The notes: generated by a model not told the origin, from the sequence alone. DNA of 64,000 bases from Rhodoferax sp. (GCA_003133245.1 PKWM01000034.1:1-64000), one strand, 5' to 3'. Numbered from the stretch's first letter, positions 8,773 through 18,740 are shown. Program-made: numbers and translations.

Positions 8773-9597
8773 TTACCCGGGTTTGCGCAGGGGCGCCAGA
8801 GTTGGCCAGTCGATCGGGTCTTGCTGCAACACCATGTCAATGTCGAGCCCCAGAACATCGCCAACCTCACCCGGAAACGTCACCGCCAAGACGTTCGCAG
8901 AAAAGTTTGCCTCTTTGGCACGGGCACGCCAGACTGCCAGATGTATGACACCCGCCAGTGGCTCATAAACCGCGCCTTCGAACGGCGCATCCTGATGTTC
9001 AATGGCATCGACGATGGACTCTGGCAACCCCCACCTTCTGGCAAAACCAGCACCGACCTGGGCATAGCAAAAACCAAAAGTCTGCTGTTCAAGCTTGGCC
9101 CGCAGCAGGTCCAGCACCGGTATTTGATTGTCCAGTTTGGCCAACTCTTGTGGCATGCCCAGATGCAACGCCAACTCACCCATCGCATGAAGCAGTCCGC
9201 TGGTGAAGGCAGCCTGCTGGTTTTGCCGCACCAGACCGGCAAGCGAACGTGACGACCTGGCAACATTCAAGCTGTAAGTCCAGAACGACTGAAGCTGAAT
9301 GCCGGGTATGGCTTTTAACGAAGCGGCTGCGGCCGCCGTTTGGACCATGGCACGCACCTGAGCCAAATGCAACACTGCCAGTGACTCGGAGACGCTGTTG
9401 ATTTTGCCCGCAAGATTGAAATCACCCGAATTGGCGGTTTGCAGCAAGCGCGTCGTCAGGGCCGGATCAGTGCTGATAAGCTGGTTGATTTTTTTTAAAT
9501 CGGGATCGTCGCGACCCAGCTCACTGAGCAAGAGCGCCACCACCTTCGGGATGCTGGGCAGTACAAACTGTGTCGCCAGCAAGTCATTGAGTTTCAT
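8773..9597 (-). CDS. HDOD-domain signalling protein
   Basis: A 274-residue protein made almost wholly of an HDOD domain (degenerate HD-fold). Typical segments are LPSIPKVVALLLSELGRDD, then ISTDPALTTRLLQTANS, then INSVSESLAVLHLAQVRAM, and GLLHAMGELALHLG in the place of the HD metal site. HDOD proteins take part in regulation and stress signalling without known catalysis. No second domain such as EAL or GGDEF is fused. It is convergent with the ATPase pair and transcribed alone. Confidence 0.85.
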   Translation of the reverse strand: MKLNDLLATQFVLPSIPKVVALLLSELGRDDPDLKKINQLISTDPALTTRLLQTANSGDFNLAGKINSVSESLAVLHLAQVRAMVQTAAAAASLKAIPGIQLQSFWTYSLNVARSSRSLAGLVRQNQQAAFTSGLLHAMGELALHLGMPQELAKLDNQIPVLDLLRAKLEQQTFGFCYAQVGAGFARRWGLPESIVDAIEHQDAPFEGAVYEPLAGVIHLAVWRARAKEANFSANVLAVTFPGEVGDVLGLDIDMVLQQDPIDWPTLAPLRKPG

Positions 9598-9750
9598 GCA
9601 ATATTGTGGTTCCCTGGGCGTTCAACCCGGCAGCAGTGGATCTAAACGGGTTCGGCGCTCACTTAACAGGGTGTTGGCCTGCGGGTTCAAGCTTTGATTC
9701 ATATAAGTCTGGCAATAGGTTGGTGGATGAACCCGGGAGTTGATGCGCTG

Positions 9751-10377
9751 CTATTCAATCTTGATCGCGTCCAGCGTGGTGGGCGTGAGCAGTCTGGCGG
9801 TACCAGGCCCATTGATCAGACTCCAAACGCTGGCTTGCTCCTCGTACAAACTTCCGCCCGGCACGCAATCGACCGGCAGCACGACCTGGTAACCGTATTG
9901 CGCGGCACCGGTCGCCGTGTGAAGCGCAGCACCGGAGGCAGTAGTGCCACAAACGATGACCGTCTTGACGTTTTTGGCTTTCAGGTAGTCATTGAGTGAG
10001 GTGTCAAAGAATTTGTTGACGCTGGCCTTGACGATGGGTTCATCGTCCCTGGGTGCAACCGGCGCCAAAATCGTCGCTCGTGAACCGCGACTGGTGTTGC
10101 TGTAAAAGACCGGCAGATGTGCAGTGCGCGCCTTTTCCAAAAACCTGGCCATCGCCGGCACGGCAGCAACACAGCGCGGGCGATTCTGCTGGTTGCAGGT
10201 GGCCTCCTCAATATCAAGCAGCAGTAAGGCGGTTTCATTGGCTTTCACGGTGGTGGCGACCAGCTTGGGCGTCGGCGGGGCCTGCACTTGATCCCACAAG
10301 TCGATGATGTTCGCCGCCGTCGCTGCCTTGGTGGCAAGGACCAAGGCAATGGTCAGCAGTCGGATTCGAAAGCGCAT
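9751..10377 (-). CDS. Exported isochorismatase-fold protein lacking the catalytic Cys
   Basis: A 208-residue cysteine-hydrolase-fold protein. The first 21 residues (MRFRIRLLTIALVLATKAAT) look like a signal peptide, so it probably acts in the periplasm. The family Asp (ALLLLDIEEAT) and Lys (PIVKASVNKF) are present, but the nucleophile position in the VCGTTASGAALHTA segment, Cys in most members, is Ala150. It may be inactive or use other chemistry. I chose the ATG at 10377 because GGAG lies six bases before it; the ATG at 10383 touches the same GGAG. The substrate is unknown. Confidence 0.75.
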   Translation of the reverse strand: MRFRIRLLTIALVLATKAATAANIIDLWDQVQAPPTPKLVATTVKANETALLLLDIEEATCNQQNRPRCVAAVPAMARFLEKARTAHLPVFYSNTSRGSRATILAPVAPRDDEPIVKASVNKFFDTSLNDYLKAKNVKTVIVCGTTASGAALHTATGAAQYGYQVVLPVDCVPGGSLYEEQASVWSLINGPGTARLLTPTTLDAIKIE

Positions 10378-10478
10378 GATCATCTCCAATCTGTCAAGTT
10401 GAGTAAACGTCCGACAGTTTAAACCCCGCTTGCCTCTAAGCTTGCAAATCGAGGTTCGCCCATTCCGGAGATTCCTTG

Positions 10479-11966
10479 CTAGACGCGCTGGCGCAGCCAG
10501 GGGCTGACGCGATAGCGCTCGCCACGGTAGTGGGTGTCGAGCGCGTCGAGCAAGTTGATCACCGCGCCGGTCTGCCACTGGGCCAGCCACTCGAACGGCC
10601 CGGCCGGATAGTTCACACCCAGCTTCATGGCCGCATCGGCCGCATCCGTGCTGCACACACCCTGCTGCACCGCGTCAGCCGCTTCATTGATCAGCATCGC
10701 CAGCGTACGGGCGACGATCAAACCCGGCGCATCGCAGACGCGTTGCGGCATAAAGCCGAGCAGTTGCAACCAGGCCGGTGCGGCGGCGCACCAGGCTTCA
10801 GACGCACGCGCCGAGGGTGCCCACGCCAATGCGCCAGGGGCTGCATTCGCCAGCGGCAGGTCATACACCGCTACCTCGGCACCGAGCTGCACAGCGATGC
10901 GACCATCGGTCAGCCGCAACTGGGCGGCATCGACTTCCAAACCCAGCCAATCGCTGTTTTCAACGCGTTCACAGCGCTGATCTGCCTGCGCCAGCGCAGC
11001 GGCAAAACGATCGGCCAATGCGCCGCTGCCGTGCAGGCGCAGCCGTTGAGGCGGTGCCGGTGGTGGTAACAATGCTGGCGCGGCAGGTTTGACCGCTACA
11101 GCGCTGTAGTCGAAAAAACCTCGTCCTGACTTGCGCCCAAACAGACCGCCCTCGACCATCTCACGCTGGATCAACGACGGCACAAAACGCTTGTCGTAAA
11201 AGTTGGCAGCATAGACCGACTGCGTCACGGCAAAATTGATGTCGAGCCCAATCAAATCCATCAGCTCGCACGGCCCCATGCGAAAGCCCGCGCCGCGCAG
11301 GCAGGCATCGAGCACCGCCGGTGTTGTGACCTGCTCTTGCAGCAACGCCAGCGCCTCGGCATAGTAGGGCCGCGCAATCCGGTTGACGATAAAACCGGGG
11401 GTGGAGCGCGCCAGCACCGGCACCTTGCCCCAGCTTTTTGCCAGGTCAAAAACCTGCTGTGCCACAGCCGGGTCCGTCTGCAAGCCTGACACCACTTCGA
11501 CCAGTTTCATCAACGGCACCGGGTTGAAGAAATGCATGCCCACCAGCCGACCCGGCTGCACCAGACCATTGGCAATGGCGGTGATGGAAATCGACGAGGT
11601 GTTGCTGGCGAGCACGCAGTCAGTCGCGACGATGGCTTCGAGTTGCTGGAACAGACCGCGCTTGACCTCGATGTTTTCAACAATTGCTTCCACCACTAAC
11701 TGCGCCGACGTTGCTGCTGCCAGCGAGTCAATCGCCTGGATGCTTGAGAGGGTTTGCGCCACTTGATCAACACTGAACTTGCCTTTGGCGGCCAGCGCTT
11801 CAAGGTTTTTGGCGAGTTTGGCCAGCGCCTCAGCCACTGCGCCAATGCGACTGTCATAAATCATGACCGAGTGGCCCGCCTGCGCTGCCACCTGGGCGAT
11901 GCCCAAGCCCATGATGCCAGCACCCACCACAAGAATCGGAGCGTTTGTTAATAGTTTATTTGTCAT
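10479..11966 (-). CDS. 3-hydroxyacyl-CoA dehydrogenase, PaaH-like (3-hydroxyadipyl-CoA dehydrogenase)
   Basis: A 495-residue NAD-dependent dehydrogenase. It has a Rossmann motif at residues 8-20 (ILVVGAGIMGLGIAQ), the HFFNPVPLMKLVE active-site segment, GFIVNRIARPYYAEAL in the first C-terminal domain, and a second C-terminal 3HCDH domain (NYPAGPFEWLAQW). The length and double C-terminal domain match PaaH/PaaC, which oxidises 3-hydroxyadipyl-CoA to 3-oxoadipyl-CoA. The box and phenylacetate pathways share this step, so its place beside boxABC makes sense. Start taken at MTNKLL; an in-frame ATG lies 16 codons upstream. It is separated from boxA by a repeat element, so it may have its own promoter. 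Confidence 0.85.
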   Translation of the reverse strand: MTNKLLTNAPILVVGAGIMGLGIAQVAAQAGHSVMIYDSRIGAVAEALAKLAKNLEALAAKGKFSVDQVAQTLSSIQAIDSLAAATSAQLVVEAIVENIEVKRGLFQQLEAIVATDCVLASNTSSISITAIANGLVQPGRLVGMHFFNPVPLMKLVEVVSGLQTDPAVAQQVFDLAKSWGKVPVLARSTPGFIVNRIARPYYAEALALLQEQVTTPAVLDACLRGAGFRMGPCELMDLIGLDINFAVTQSVYAANFYDKRFVPSLIQREMVEGGLFGRKSGRGFFDYSAVAVKPAAPALLPPPAPPQRLRLHGSGALADRFAAALAQADQRCERVENSDWLGLEVDAAQLRLTDGRIAVQLGAEVAVYDLPLANAAPGALAWAPSARASEAWCAAAPAWLQLLGFMPQRVCDAPGLIVARTLAMLINEAADAVQQGVCSTDAADAAMKLGVNYPAGPFEWLAQWQTGAVINLLDALDTHYRGERYRVSPWLRQRV

Positions 11967-12093
11967 AGATAAATCCAGTTTGAGAATGGAGAATGATAAA
12001 CGGACCAAAGGCAATTTCTGCCAGGTCTCGCCCCGGCAGGCGATGAGGCTGTGGCATCGAACTGTGTTGTAGGGTTTGACCGTTATATATTCG

Positions 12094-12371
12094 TTTTCAT
12101 TTTGGCCCCACTCACACCCCCCGCCCTCTCCCGCCCCGCCGGGCGGAAGAGGGAGCTAACAGCCATATTTTGGCGTGTGTTTAAAGCGAAGAAGTACCCG
12201 CTCGATTAGCACGTTGGGAAAGGAAATATTCGATCCGATGGCCGCAACGCACCGTGGCGCGTGTACTTCCTTCGTTTATGGACGCGACCAAATATGGCTG
12301 TTGGCTCCTCTCTCTCGCCCGGCGGGGCGAGAGAGAGGCGGGGGTGAGAGAGTGGGGGCCAAAATGAAAAC
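12094..12371. repeat. Long imperfect inverted repeat (MITE-like) between the paaH-like gene and boxA
   Basis: The left arm (12094-12173) reads GTTTTCATTTTGGCCCC through GCTAACAGCCATATTTTGG. The right arm (12288-12371) is its near-exact reverse complement. Each arm has its own GC-rich palindrome around CCGCCCCGCCGGGCGG. The match continues more weakly inward (the AAGCGAAGAAGTAC and GTACTTCCTTCG segments), leaving a loop of about 55 bases. No open reading frame of interest lies inside. It could fold as a very long hairpin in RNA or be a non-autonomous mobile element. Confidence 0.75.
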
Positions 12372-12427
12372 GGATAAAAGCGCATCAACTTCTGCAACGC
12401 AGTTCGATGCCACTGCCGAAGGCATAC

Positions 12428-12455
12428 GGGTTATTGGGATCTGACCCCAAAACCC
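12428..12455. repeat. TTGGGATCTGACCCCAA palindromic repeat
   Basis: Short palindrome with the core ATTGGGATCTGACCCCAA, flanked by GGGTT and AACCC. Copies of the same family occur at 40872-40893, 40936-40957 and, within purL, at 61920-61948. It lies just after the boxA stop codon and could help end transcription. Confidence 0.65.
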
Positions 12456-12469
12456 TACACCGCTTCGTG

Positions 12470-13780
12470 CTAATAGGTCTCCAAGTGCAAGCGTCCTTCC
12501 TGCTTCAAGGCAGAACCGAGCGCATCCCAGGCCAGGCCCGACTGGAGTGCGACGTCGTGCAGCGCCAGCAGCACACCCTCTTCCATGCTCCTTAGGCCAC
12601 AGACGTAGAAGTAACTGTTGCTGTCGGCGAGCAGCGCTGCCAGGTCGGCGGCGCGCTCACGCATCACATCCTGCACGTAGCGTCGCTCTTGACCCAGCAC
12701 GCGTGAAAAAGCGAAGTTGATGTCGATAAAGTCTTTGGGCAGCTTTTGCAAAGGGCCGAAATAAGGCAGTTCCTCGGGGCTGCGCGCGCCGAAAAAAAGC
12801 AGCAACTTGCCCGCTTCAAATTTGCCCGTCTGGTGCAAACGCCGACGCCACTCGGTCATGGCTCGCATCGGCGCACTGCCGGTACCAGTGCATATCATCA
12901 CGATGTTGCTGCGCGGGTGATTTGGCATCAAAAAGCTGCTGCCAAACGGGCCAATCACCTGCACCTTGTCGCCCACCTGCGAGTCGCACAGGTAATTGCT
13001 GGCGACGCCGCGAACGGCCTGGCCTTGATGATCCTGTAAAACCCGCTTGACGGTCAGCGACAGGTTGTTGTAGCCGGCTCGCTCACCGTTGCGCGCACTG
13101 GCCACCGAATATTGCCGCGCATGGTGGGGTCGGCCCTGGTTGTCCAGGCCCGGCGCAAGAATGCCGATCGACTGGCCTTCAAGCACCGGGAACGGCAACA
13201 GGCCAAAGTCCAGCATCACATGGTGGGTGTCGTAGTCGCTGCCCATTTGGGTGACGCGCACATTGCCCACCACGGTGGCACTGATGAACGGCTGCGCCGC
13301 CTTGGGACCATAGAGGTTGGTGTAGGCGTGCGCGGCCGACCAGGGCGGAATCGTGGATCCGAAATTGCTGCTCGACTGATCCGGCTCATCGTTCGCGACC
13401 ACGCCGCTTGTTGGCAGCAACGCAGCATTGCTGGCAGGTGTCGTCAAGGCATTACTGACCGGCACCGCAGTGGGGGCGGCAACCCCGGCAGCCGCCAACT
13501 CGGTCGGTGACAACTCAGGTGGCAGCTCGTCCCACAGCAGTTGCTCCGCCACGCTGTAGCTCTTGCCACGCGGCACCCAGCGCCAGTTGTCGATGGCGCC
13601 GGTCGGGCACGGCGCGATGCAGTCCAGGCAGGCGGCGCACTTGCCCACATCGACCACATAGTTGCGGCTGTCATGCGTCACCGCGTTCACCGGGCAAGTG
13701 GCTTCGCAGGTATTGCAGCGGATGCAGATCTCGGGGTCGATCAAGTGCTGCTTGATGAGCTCGGTGGCTGATACATCCAT
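12470..13780 (-). CDS. boxA: Benzoyl-CoA 2,3-epoxidase, reductase component BoxA
   Basis: A 436-residue iron-sulfur flavoprotein that passes electrons from NADPH to BoxB for epoxidation of benzoyl-CoA. Residues 13-70 hold two 4Fe-4S motifs ([12 protein letters not shown] and [12 protein letters not shown]). A Pro/Ala-rich linker follows, then an FAD domain (ARQYSVAS) and an NAD(P) domain ([14 protein letters not shown]). The ATG at 13780 follows GAGGT by 9 bases; an upstream in-frame start has no such site. The gene lies 25 bases after boxB in the boxCBA operon. The cytoplasmic protein is slightly longer than typical BoxA because of the linker. Confidence 0.93.
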   Translation of the reverse strand: MDVSATELIKQHLIDPEICIRCNTCEATCPVNAVTHDSRNYVVDVGKCAACLDCIAPCPTGAIDNWRWVPRGKSYSVAEQLLWDELPPELSPTELAAAGVAAPTAVPVSNALTTPASNAALLPTSGVVANDEPDQSSSNFGSTIPPWSAAHAYTNLYGPKAAQPFISATVVGNVRVTQMGSDYDTHHVMLDFGLLPFPVLEGQSIGILAPGLDNQGRPHHARQYSVASARNGERAGYNNLSLTVKRVLQDHQGQAVRGVASNYLCDSQVGDKVQVIGPFGSSFLMPNHPRSNIVMICTGTGSAPMRAMTEWRRRLHQTGKFEAGKLLLFFGARSPEELPYFGPLQKLPKDFIDINFAFSRVLGQERRYVQDVMRERAADLAALLADSNSYFYVCGLRSMEEGVLLALHDVALQSGLAWDALGSALKQEGRLHLETY

Positions 13781-13805
13781 GACGCTTACCTCTTTCGCTA
13801 CCGGC

Positions 13806-15233
13806 TCAGGCAAAGCGCACGTAGTCAAAGTCCACCGGCTGGTGGTTGATTCCCATCACCGGCGGTGCAATCCAGTTGGCAAATTTGCCCGGCTCCGTGA
13901 CACGCCCCATCAGGCTGGCGACATAAGCGCGGTCCGACGCTGACGGCAACCATTGATCCACATTGGCGTTCCACTCGGCGTCAGACACCAGCGCGCCGGT
14001 AGGCGACACTTTGATGCCTGCCAGCGCGCCAATGTTGCGGTGAAAGGCCTTGTGCGGCACTTTGAGCCGGAACTCAATACCGGCTTTGGCCAGCACTTTA
14101 TTCCAGCGCTCCACACCCGCCACCGAGTCCACAATGTAGTCGTCGCGCAGCACTTCATTGAGCGCGTTGAGCATGGGCACTTCGCGCTCAACGAGTTGAC
14201 CGCCCTGCGCCTGGATAACTTTGTAAGTCTGCCCCTTGAGCACATGGTCGTCCTGGCGCTTGCCTTCTTCATAACGCCCTTTGAGGCCCGAGCTGTAAAA
14301 GATGGCGGCGTTGCTCGACTCGTCGGCACCAAACAGATCGATCGTCACGCTGAAGTGAAAATTGAGATAGCGTTGCAAGGTGGGCAGATCGATCACGCCG
14401 GCTGCGCGCAGCTTGGCCACATCTTCGGTCTTGAGCTCGTTCATCACCTGAGCGGTGCGCGCAATCACCCGCGCAACACCGGCTTCACCGACAAACATAT
14501 GGTGCGCTTCTTCGGTCAGCATGAACTTGGTGGTGCGGGCCAGCGGATCAAAGGCGCTCTCGGCTAGGGCACAAAGCTGGAACTTGCCGTCGCGGTCTGT
14601 GAAATAGGTGAACATGAAAAAGCTCAGCCAGTCGGGCGTGGCCTCGTTGAAGGCGGCCAGAATCCGCGGGTGGTTGGCGTCCCCACTGTGTCGCTCCAGC
14701 AAGGCCTGCGCTTCTTCGCGGCCATCGCGGCCAAAATGCTTGTGCAGCAGATAGACCATGGCCCACAGGTGTCGGCCTTCTTCGACGTTGACCTGATACA
14801 GATTGCGCAGGTCGTACTGGCTCGGGCAGGTCATGCCCAGGTGGCGCTGCTGTTCCACCGAGGCGGGCTCGGTGTCGCCTTGCGTCACGATGATGCGACG
14901 CAAATTGGCGCGGTGTTCGCCCGGTACGTCTTGCCAGGCCGCCTGCCCCAGATGGTCGCCAAAGTGGATGGCGCGATCGGCCACACCCGGATTCATGAAA
15001 ATGCCCCAGCGGTAGTCTGGCATCTTGACGTGACCAAACTGCGCCCAACCCTGCGGATCGACACTGACCGCCGTGCGCAGATAAACGTCGAAGTTTTGCG
15101 AATCATCGGGCCCCATGTCGCGCCACCACCCTAGAAAGTTGGGCTGCCAGCTCTCCAGCGCGCGTTGCAGTGTGCGGTCTTCGCTCAAATTGACATTGTT
15201 GGGAATTTTGTCGCTGTAATTGATGCTTGACAT
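13806..15233 (-). CDS. boxB: Benzoyl-CoA 2,3-epoxidase, diiron oxygenase BoxB
   Basis: A 475-residue diiron oxygenase that inserts one oxygen atom into benzoyl-CoA to give 2,3-epoxybenzoyl-CoA. The diiron ligand motifs are visible as [11 protein letters not shown] near residue 150 and [12 protein letters not shown] near residue 240. Length matches known BoxB (about 473). The ATG at 15233 has GGAG seven bases before it; another ATG four codons upstream is less likely. It lies between boxC (23-base gap) and boxA. Confidence 0.95.
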   Translation of the reverse strand: MSSINYSDKIPNNVNLSEDRTLQRALESWQPNFLGWWRDMGPDDSQNFDVYLRTAVSVDPQGWAQFGHVKMPDYRWGIFMNPGVADRAIHFGDHLGQAAWQDVPGEHRANLRRIIVTQGDTEPASVEQQRHLGMTCPSQYDLRNLYQVNVEEGRHLWAMVYLLHKHFGRDGREEAQALLERHSGDANHPRILAAFNEATPDWLSFFMFTYFTDRDGKFQLCALAESAFDPLARTTKFMLTEEAHHMFVGEAGVARVIARTAQVMNELKTEDVAKLRAAGVIDLPTLQRYLNFHFSVTIDLFGADESSNAAIFYSSGLKGRYEEGKRQDDHVLKGQTYKVIQAQGGQLVEREVPMLNALNEVLRDDYIVDSVAGVERWNKVLAKAGIEFRLKVPHKAFHRNIGALAGIKVSPTGALVSDAEWNANVDQWLPSASDRAYVASLMGRVTEPGKFANWIAPPVMGINHQPVDFDYVRFA

Positions 15234-15256
15234 GATGCTCTCCATAGATAAAGTAA

Positions 15257-16915
15257 TTAAACGCGGTGCCAGTCAAAAGCGGCTTTTTCGCCTTTGCCAT
15301 AGACCTTGAGTGCACCTTTTTCGCCGACCGCGTTGGGACGCTGGAAGATCCAGTTCTGCCAGGCCGTCAGGCGTGCAAAGACGCGGGTGAACATGTTTTC
15401 CGGGCCATTGAAACGCAGATTGGCTTCCATGCCAGTGAGCGCATCGGGCGAGAGCGCCACCCGCTCTTCAATCGCCAGGCGGACTTCGTCGTCCCAGTCG
15501 AGGTCGTCGGGGCAAGCTGTCACCAGCCCGAGGTCAAACGCGGCGCTGGCATCGAGTGACTGGCCAATCCTGGCCCGCACCGCCTGCAAAGTCGGCGCTT
15601 CATCGTAAAAAAGACGCCCCAGACGACTCTGGTCGGTGATCATTGGATACAGATCAAAATTGGCTTGGGTCACCCTGATCTGTGGTGCCTTTGCCGCGTC
15701 ATTGGGTAAAGCGAGCTGGTAGCTGCGATCGCACGCCAACGCCAATTCCAACAGAGTCCCGACAAAACAGGAACCCGGCTCGATCAGGGCAAACAGGCTG
15801 CGCGAGGAAACATCGAGCCGACTGAAAGTGCGTCGCAGCAAGCCAATCGTTTCACGCACCAGCCAGTGGTTCTTATGGGCCAACAGCAGGGCATCGAGCG
15901 CGACTACAGGTTCTGCCTCGCCCTGTGTTTTCAGCAACCACAAACCCATTTCAGGCTCGTTGGTTCGCATCAACAAAATGGCATCTTCAAGCTCACGCGC
16001 CAGCGCCAAGGGGTACCAGTCAGCCCCCAAGGCTTCGATGCCAGCCAGGTCGCCCGGCTGCTCACCGGCGGGTGCCTTGACGGTGAAAGTGGCGCAACGG
16101 CGCGATCGATCGATCAAAACGCTGACGTGCCGGTAGCGCAGCGCATCGGCCTCCAGCGCGCACTGCAAGGGTGTCAACGCCACGCCTTTGGCAGCGCTGG
16201 GGCGATCGCTGCTGGCAGCCAGTGCCAGCGCGCGCTCCTGGACCCTGCGAACAAATTCAACCGGCTTGGCAACAGCGTCCACCAGTCGCCAGGCGACTGC
16301 CTTGTCACCGCGCACCCCCTCAACGCTGGTACAAAAAATATCGGCCAGATCGTGACGCACATGGCGCTTGTCGGTCAGGCGGGTCAGGCCACCGGTGCCG
16401 GGTAACACCCCCAGTAGTGCCACTTCGGGCAGACTTACGGCGCTGGAGCGGTCATCCACCAAAATGATCTCGTCACAGGCCAGCGCCAACTCGTAACCGC
16501 CACCCGCGCAGGCACCGTTGACAGCAGCGAGAAACTTGAGTCCGCTGTATCTGGAGGCGTCTTCCAGGCCGTTGCGCGTTTCGTTGGTAAATTTGCAAAA
16601 ATTGACTTTCCAGGCGTGACTGGAGACACCGAGCATGAAAATATTGGCACCCGAGCAAAAGACTTTTTCTTTGGCGCTGGTCAGCACCACGGTGCGTACT
16701 TCAGGGTGTTCAAAACGGATGCGATTGATGGCATCGCTGAGTTCAATATCAACGCCCAGATCGTAGCTGTTGAGTTTAAGTTTGTAGCCCGGGCGCAGAC
16801 CCGCGTTTTCATCAAAATCAGCTTTGAGCGTGGCCACTGACCCCTCAAAATTGAGTGTCCAGTGTTTGTATTGGGAAGGATCGGTCTGGTATTCGACGCG
16901 GTTGGAAAGAGGCAT
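15257..16915 (-). CDS. boxC: Benzoyl-CoA-dihydrodiol lyase (2,3-epoxybenzoyl-CoA dihydrolase) BoxC
   Basis: A 552-residue crotonase-fold enzyme that hydrolyses 2,3-epoxybenzoyl-CoA to 3,4-dehydroadipyl-CoA semialdehyde and formate. Crotonase features are visible at residues 75-175: SAKEKVFCSGANIFML, NGACAGGGYELALACD, SLPEVALLGVLPGTGG. The protein has the extended second half specific to BoxC. The ATG has CCAGGAG 8 bases before it. First gene of boxCBA; its promoter region is shared with bclA. Confidence 0.94.
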   Translation of the reverse strand: MPLSNRVEYQTDPSQYKHWTLNFEGSVATLKADFDENAGLRPGYKLKLNSYDLGVDIELSDAINRIRFEHPEVRTVVLTSAKEKVFCSGANIFMLGVSSHAWKVNFCKFTNETRNGLEDASRYSGLKFLAAVNGACAGGGYELALACDEIILVDDRSSAVSLPEVALLGVLPGTGGLTRLTDKRHVRHDLADIFCTSVEGVRGDKAVAWRLVDAVAKPVEFVRRVQERALALAASSDRPSAAKGVALTPLQCALEADALRYRHVSVLIDRSRRCATFTVKAPAGEQPGDLAGIEALGADWYPLALARELEDAILLMRTNEPEMGLWLLKTQGEAEPVVALDALLLAHKNHWLVRETIGLLRRTFSRLDVSSRSLFALIEPGSCFVGTLLELALACDRSYQLALPNDAAKAPQIRVTQANFDLYPMITDQSRLGRLFYDEAPTLQAVRARIGQSLDASAAFDLGLVTACPDDLDWDDEVRLAIEERVALSPDALTGMEANLRFNGPENMFTRVFARLTAWQNWIFQRPNAVGEKGALKVYGKGEKAAFDWHRV

Positions 16916-16979
16916 GGGTGGGTCTCCTGGAGTTGATGTATGAAAGCGTATTGATTGGCTACATTATGGGTGTCGAAGT

Positions 16980-16993
16980 TTGACGCAGATCAA
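16980..16993. promoter_or_regulatory. FNR/Anr-like binding site between boxC and bclA
   Basis: TTGAC-GCAG-ATCAA matches the FNR/CRP-family oxygen-regulator box TTGAT-N4-ATCAA at nine of ten positions. It lies 64 bases before the boxC ATG and about 150 before the bclA start, so it could act on either or both divergent promoters. A second site is found before had. The match is seen directly; binding is inference. Confidence 0.5.
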
Positions 16994-17049
16994 TGAAACA
17001 TGTAGGGTTAAGGGTAAAAGGAGTTTTTTTCAAAGTATAAGAGCATTCT

Positions 17050-17071
17050 AGTACCAATTTGCAATAATTGC
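17050..17071 (+). promoter_or_regulatory. Probable bclA promoter element shared with the had-bam operon
   Basis: AGTACC, four bases, then TGCAATAAT and GC two bases on. The same arrangement occurs at 24369-24390 before had. TGCAATAAT fits an extended -10 box (TG-N-TATAAT with one mismatch). The GCAATAATTGC here is also a perfect palindrome, so an operator is an alternative reading. Confidence 0.45.
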
Positions 17072-17144
17072 TCGGAAGTCAATTCAACCGGCTTTAAAAT
17101 CGGCTTGTAGGGCAAACCGATTGCAAGTATCACAGGAGACAAAA

Positions 17145-18740
17145 TTGACAACCCCCACCACTACCCAGCCCCTCGGGCCGCACTTTAATTTTGCCGAGCA
17201 TTTGATCGAGTGCAACCGCTCGCGCCCCGGTAAGATGGCCTATGTCGACGACCAGGGCAGCTTGACTTATGGCGAGTTGGCTCAGCGCATTCGCCGCCTG
17301 GCGGGCGCTCTGCTGGCCTCGGGCCTGCGCCGCGAAGAACGCGTGCTGCTCCTGATGCACGACTGCAACGACTGGCCGGTGAGCTTTCTGGGCGCGATGT
17401 ATGCCGGTATCGTGCCGGTGGCGGTGAACACGCTGCTCACGGTGGAAGATTACGCGCACATGCTCAAGCACAGCCGCGCGCAAGCGGTCATGGTGTCATA
17501 TGCGCTGTTGCCCACAGTCCTGTCGGCGCTGGAGAAGCGCGACCACGAAGTCAAACATGTGATCGTTTCGCACTCACAAGGCGCCCTGCCGGCCGGGGCG
17601 CGCAAGCTCGACTCCATCATTGACGCTGCCACTGAGCTGGCGCGGGCCGCCGACACCGGGCCTGACGACCCCGGTTTCTGGCTCTATTCATCGGGCTCCA
17701 CAGGCCAGCCCAAAGGCGCATTGCACAGTCACGCCAACCCCTACTGGACGGCCGAACTCTACGCCACGCCGGTGTTGGGTCTGACCGAGAGCGATGTCTG
17801 TTTTTCGGCTGCCAAACTGTTTTTTGCCTACGGGCTGGGCAACGCACTCTCGTTCCCATTGAGCGTGGGCGCCACCACCATATTGATGGCCGAGCGGCCG
17901 ACACCCGAGGCCGCTTTCAAGCGTTGGCGCGGTGAAGTCGGCGGCGCCAAGCCAAGCGTATTTTTTGGTGCTCCCACCGGTTTTGCCGGCATGCTCGCCA
18001 GCCCCGCCCTGCCTGCCAAAAAAGAAGTCGCCCTGCGCCTGGCATCTTCCGCTGGTGAAGCCTTGCCAAGCCAACTGGGTAAACAATTTACCGCTCACTT
18101 CGGGGTTGAAATCATCGACGGCATTGGCTCAACCGAGATGCTGCATATCTTCCTCTCCAATCGGCCCGGCCAGGTGCGCTACGGCACCACCGGTTGGCCG
18201 GTACCCGGATACGAGGTCGAATTGCGTGATGATGCCAACCAGTTGGTGGCTGCGGGTGAGACCGGTGACCTCTACATCAAAGGGCCTAGTTCCGCTCTGC
18301 TGTACTGGGGCAATCGTGATAAGTCGCGTGAAACCTTTCAGGGCGAGTGGACCAAAAGTGGCGACAAATATGTATGCAACAGTGACGGTACTTATACCTA
18401 CAGCGGCCGCAGCGACGACATGCTCAAGGTCAGTGGTATTTATGTCTCGCCGTTTGAAGTCGAAGCCACGCTGGTGCAACACCCGGCAGTGCTGGAATCG
18501 GCCGTGATTGGCGTCGCCGACGAACAGGGCCTGACCAAGACCAAGGCTTTTGTGGTGCTCAAGGCGGGTCAATCGGCGAGTGAAGACGAACTCAAAGCCT
18601 TCGTCAAGGAACGCCTGGCGCCCTACAAATACCCGCGCCAAATCGTTTTTGTGGCGGAACTGCCCAAGACCGCCACCGGCAAAATCCAGCGCTTCAAGCT
18701 GCGTGATCTCGAGGCGGCAGTTCAGGACACGAAGCAGTGA
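17145..18740 (+). CDS. bclA: Benzoate-CoA ligase
   Basis: A 531-residue acyl-adenylate-forming enzyme that activates benzoate to benzoyl-CoA with ATP. Motifs: YSSGSTGQPKGALHSH (P-loop), IGSTEMLHIFLSN (A5 region typical of benzoate-CoA ligases), YSGRSDDMLKVSGIYVSP (hinge) and the C-terminal catalytic Lys in PKTATGKIQRFK. The start is TTG at 17145, seven bases after AGGAG; a TTG eight codons earlier has no ribosome site. It is the only aromatic acid ligase in the window, so it probably feeds both the aerobic box and the anaerobic bam branches. It overlaps the next gene. Confidence 0.93.
   Translation: MTTPTTTQPLGPHFNFAEHLIECNRSRPGKMAYVDDQGSLTYGELAQRIRRLAGALLASGLRREERVLLLMHDCNDWPVSFLGAMYAGIVPVAVNTLLTVEDYAHMLKHSRAQAVMVSYALLPTVLSALEKRDHEVKHVIVSHSQGALPAGARKLDSIIDAATELARAADTGPDDPGFWLYSSGSTGQPKGALHSHANPYWTAELYATPVLGLTESDVCFSAAKLFFAYGLGNALSFPLSVGATTILMAERPTPEAAFKRWRGEVGGAKPSVFFGAPTGFAGMLASPALPAKKEVALRLASSAGEALPSQLGKQFTAHFGVEIIDGIGSTEMLHIFLSNRPGQVRYGTTGWPVPGYEVELRDDANQLVAAGETGDLYIKGPSSALLYWGNRDKSRETFQGEWTKSGDKYVCNSDGTYTYSGRSDDMLKVSGIYVSPFEVEATLVQHPAVLESAVIGVADEQGLTKTKAFVVLKAGQSASEDELKAFVKERLAPYKYPRQIVFVAELPKTATGKIQRFKLRDLEAAVQDTKQ

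Noticed and set aside
17130-17483. Minus-strand frame opposite the start of bclA as a small regulator.
   Set aside because: No helix-turn-helix and biased composition; it mirrors bclA codons.
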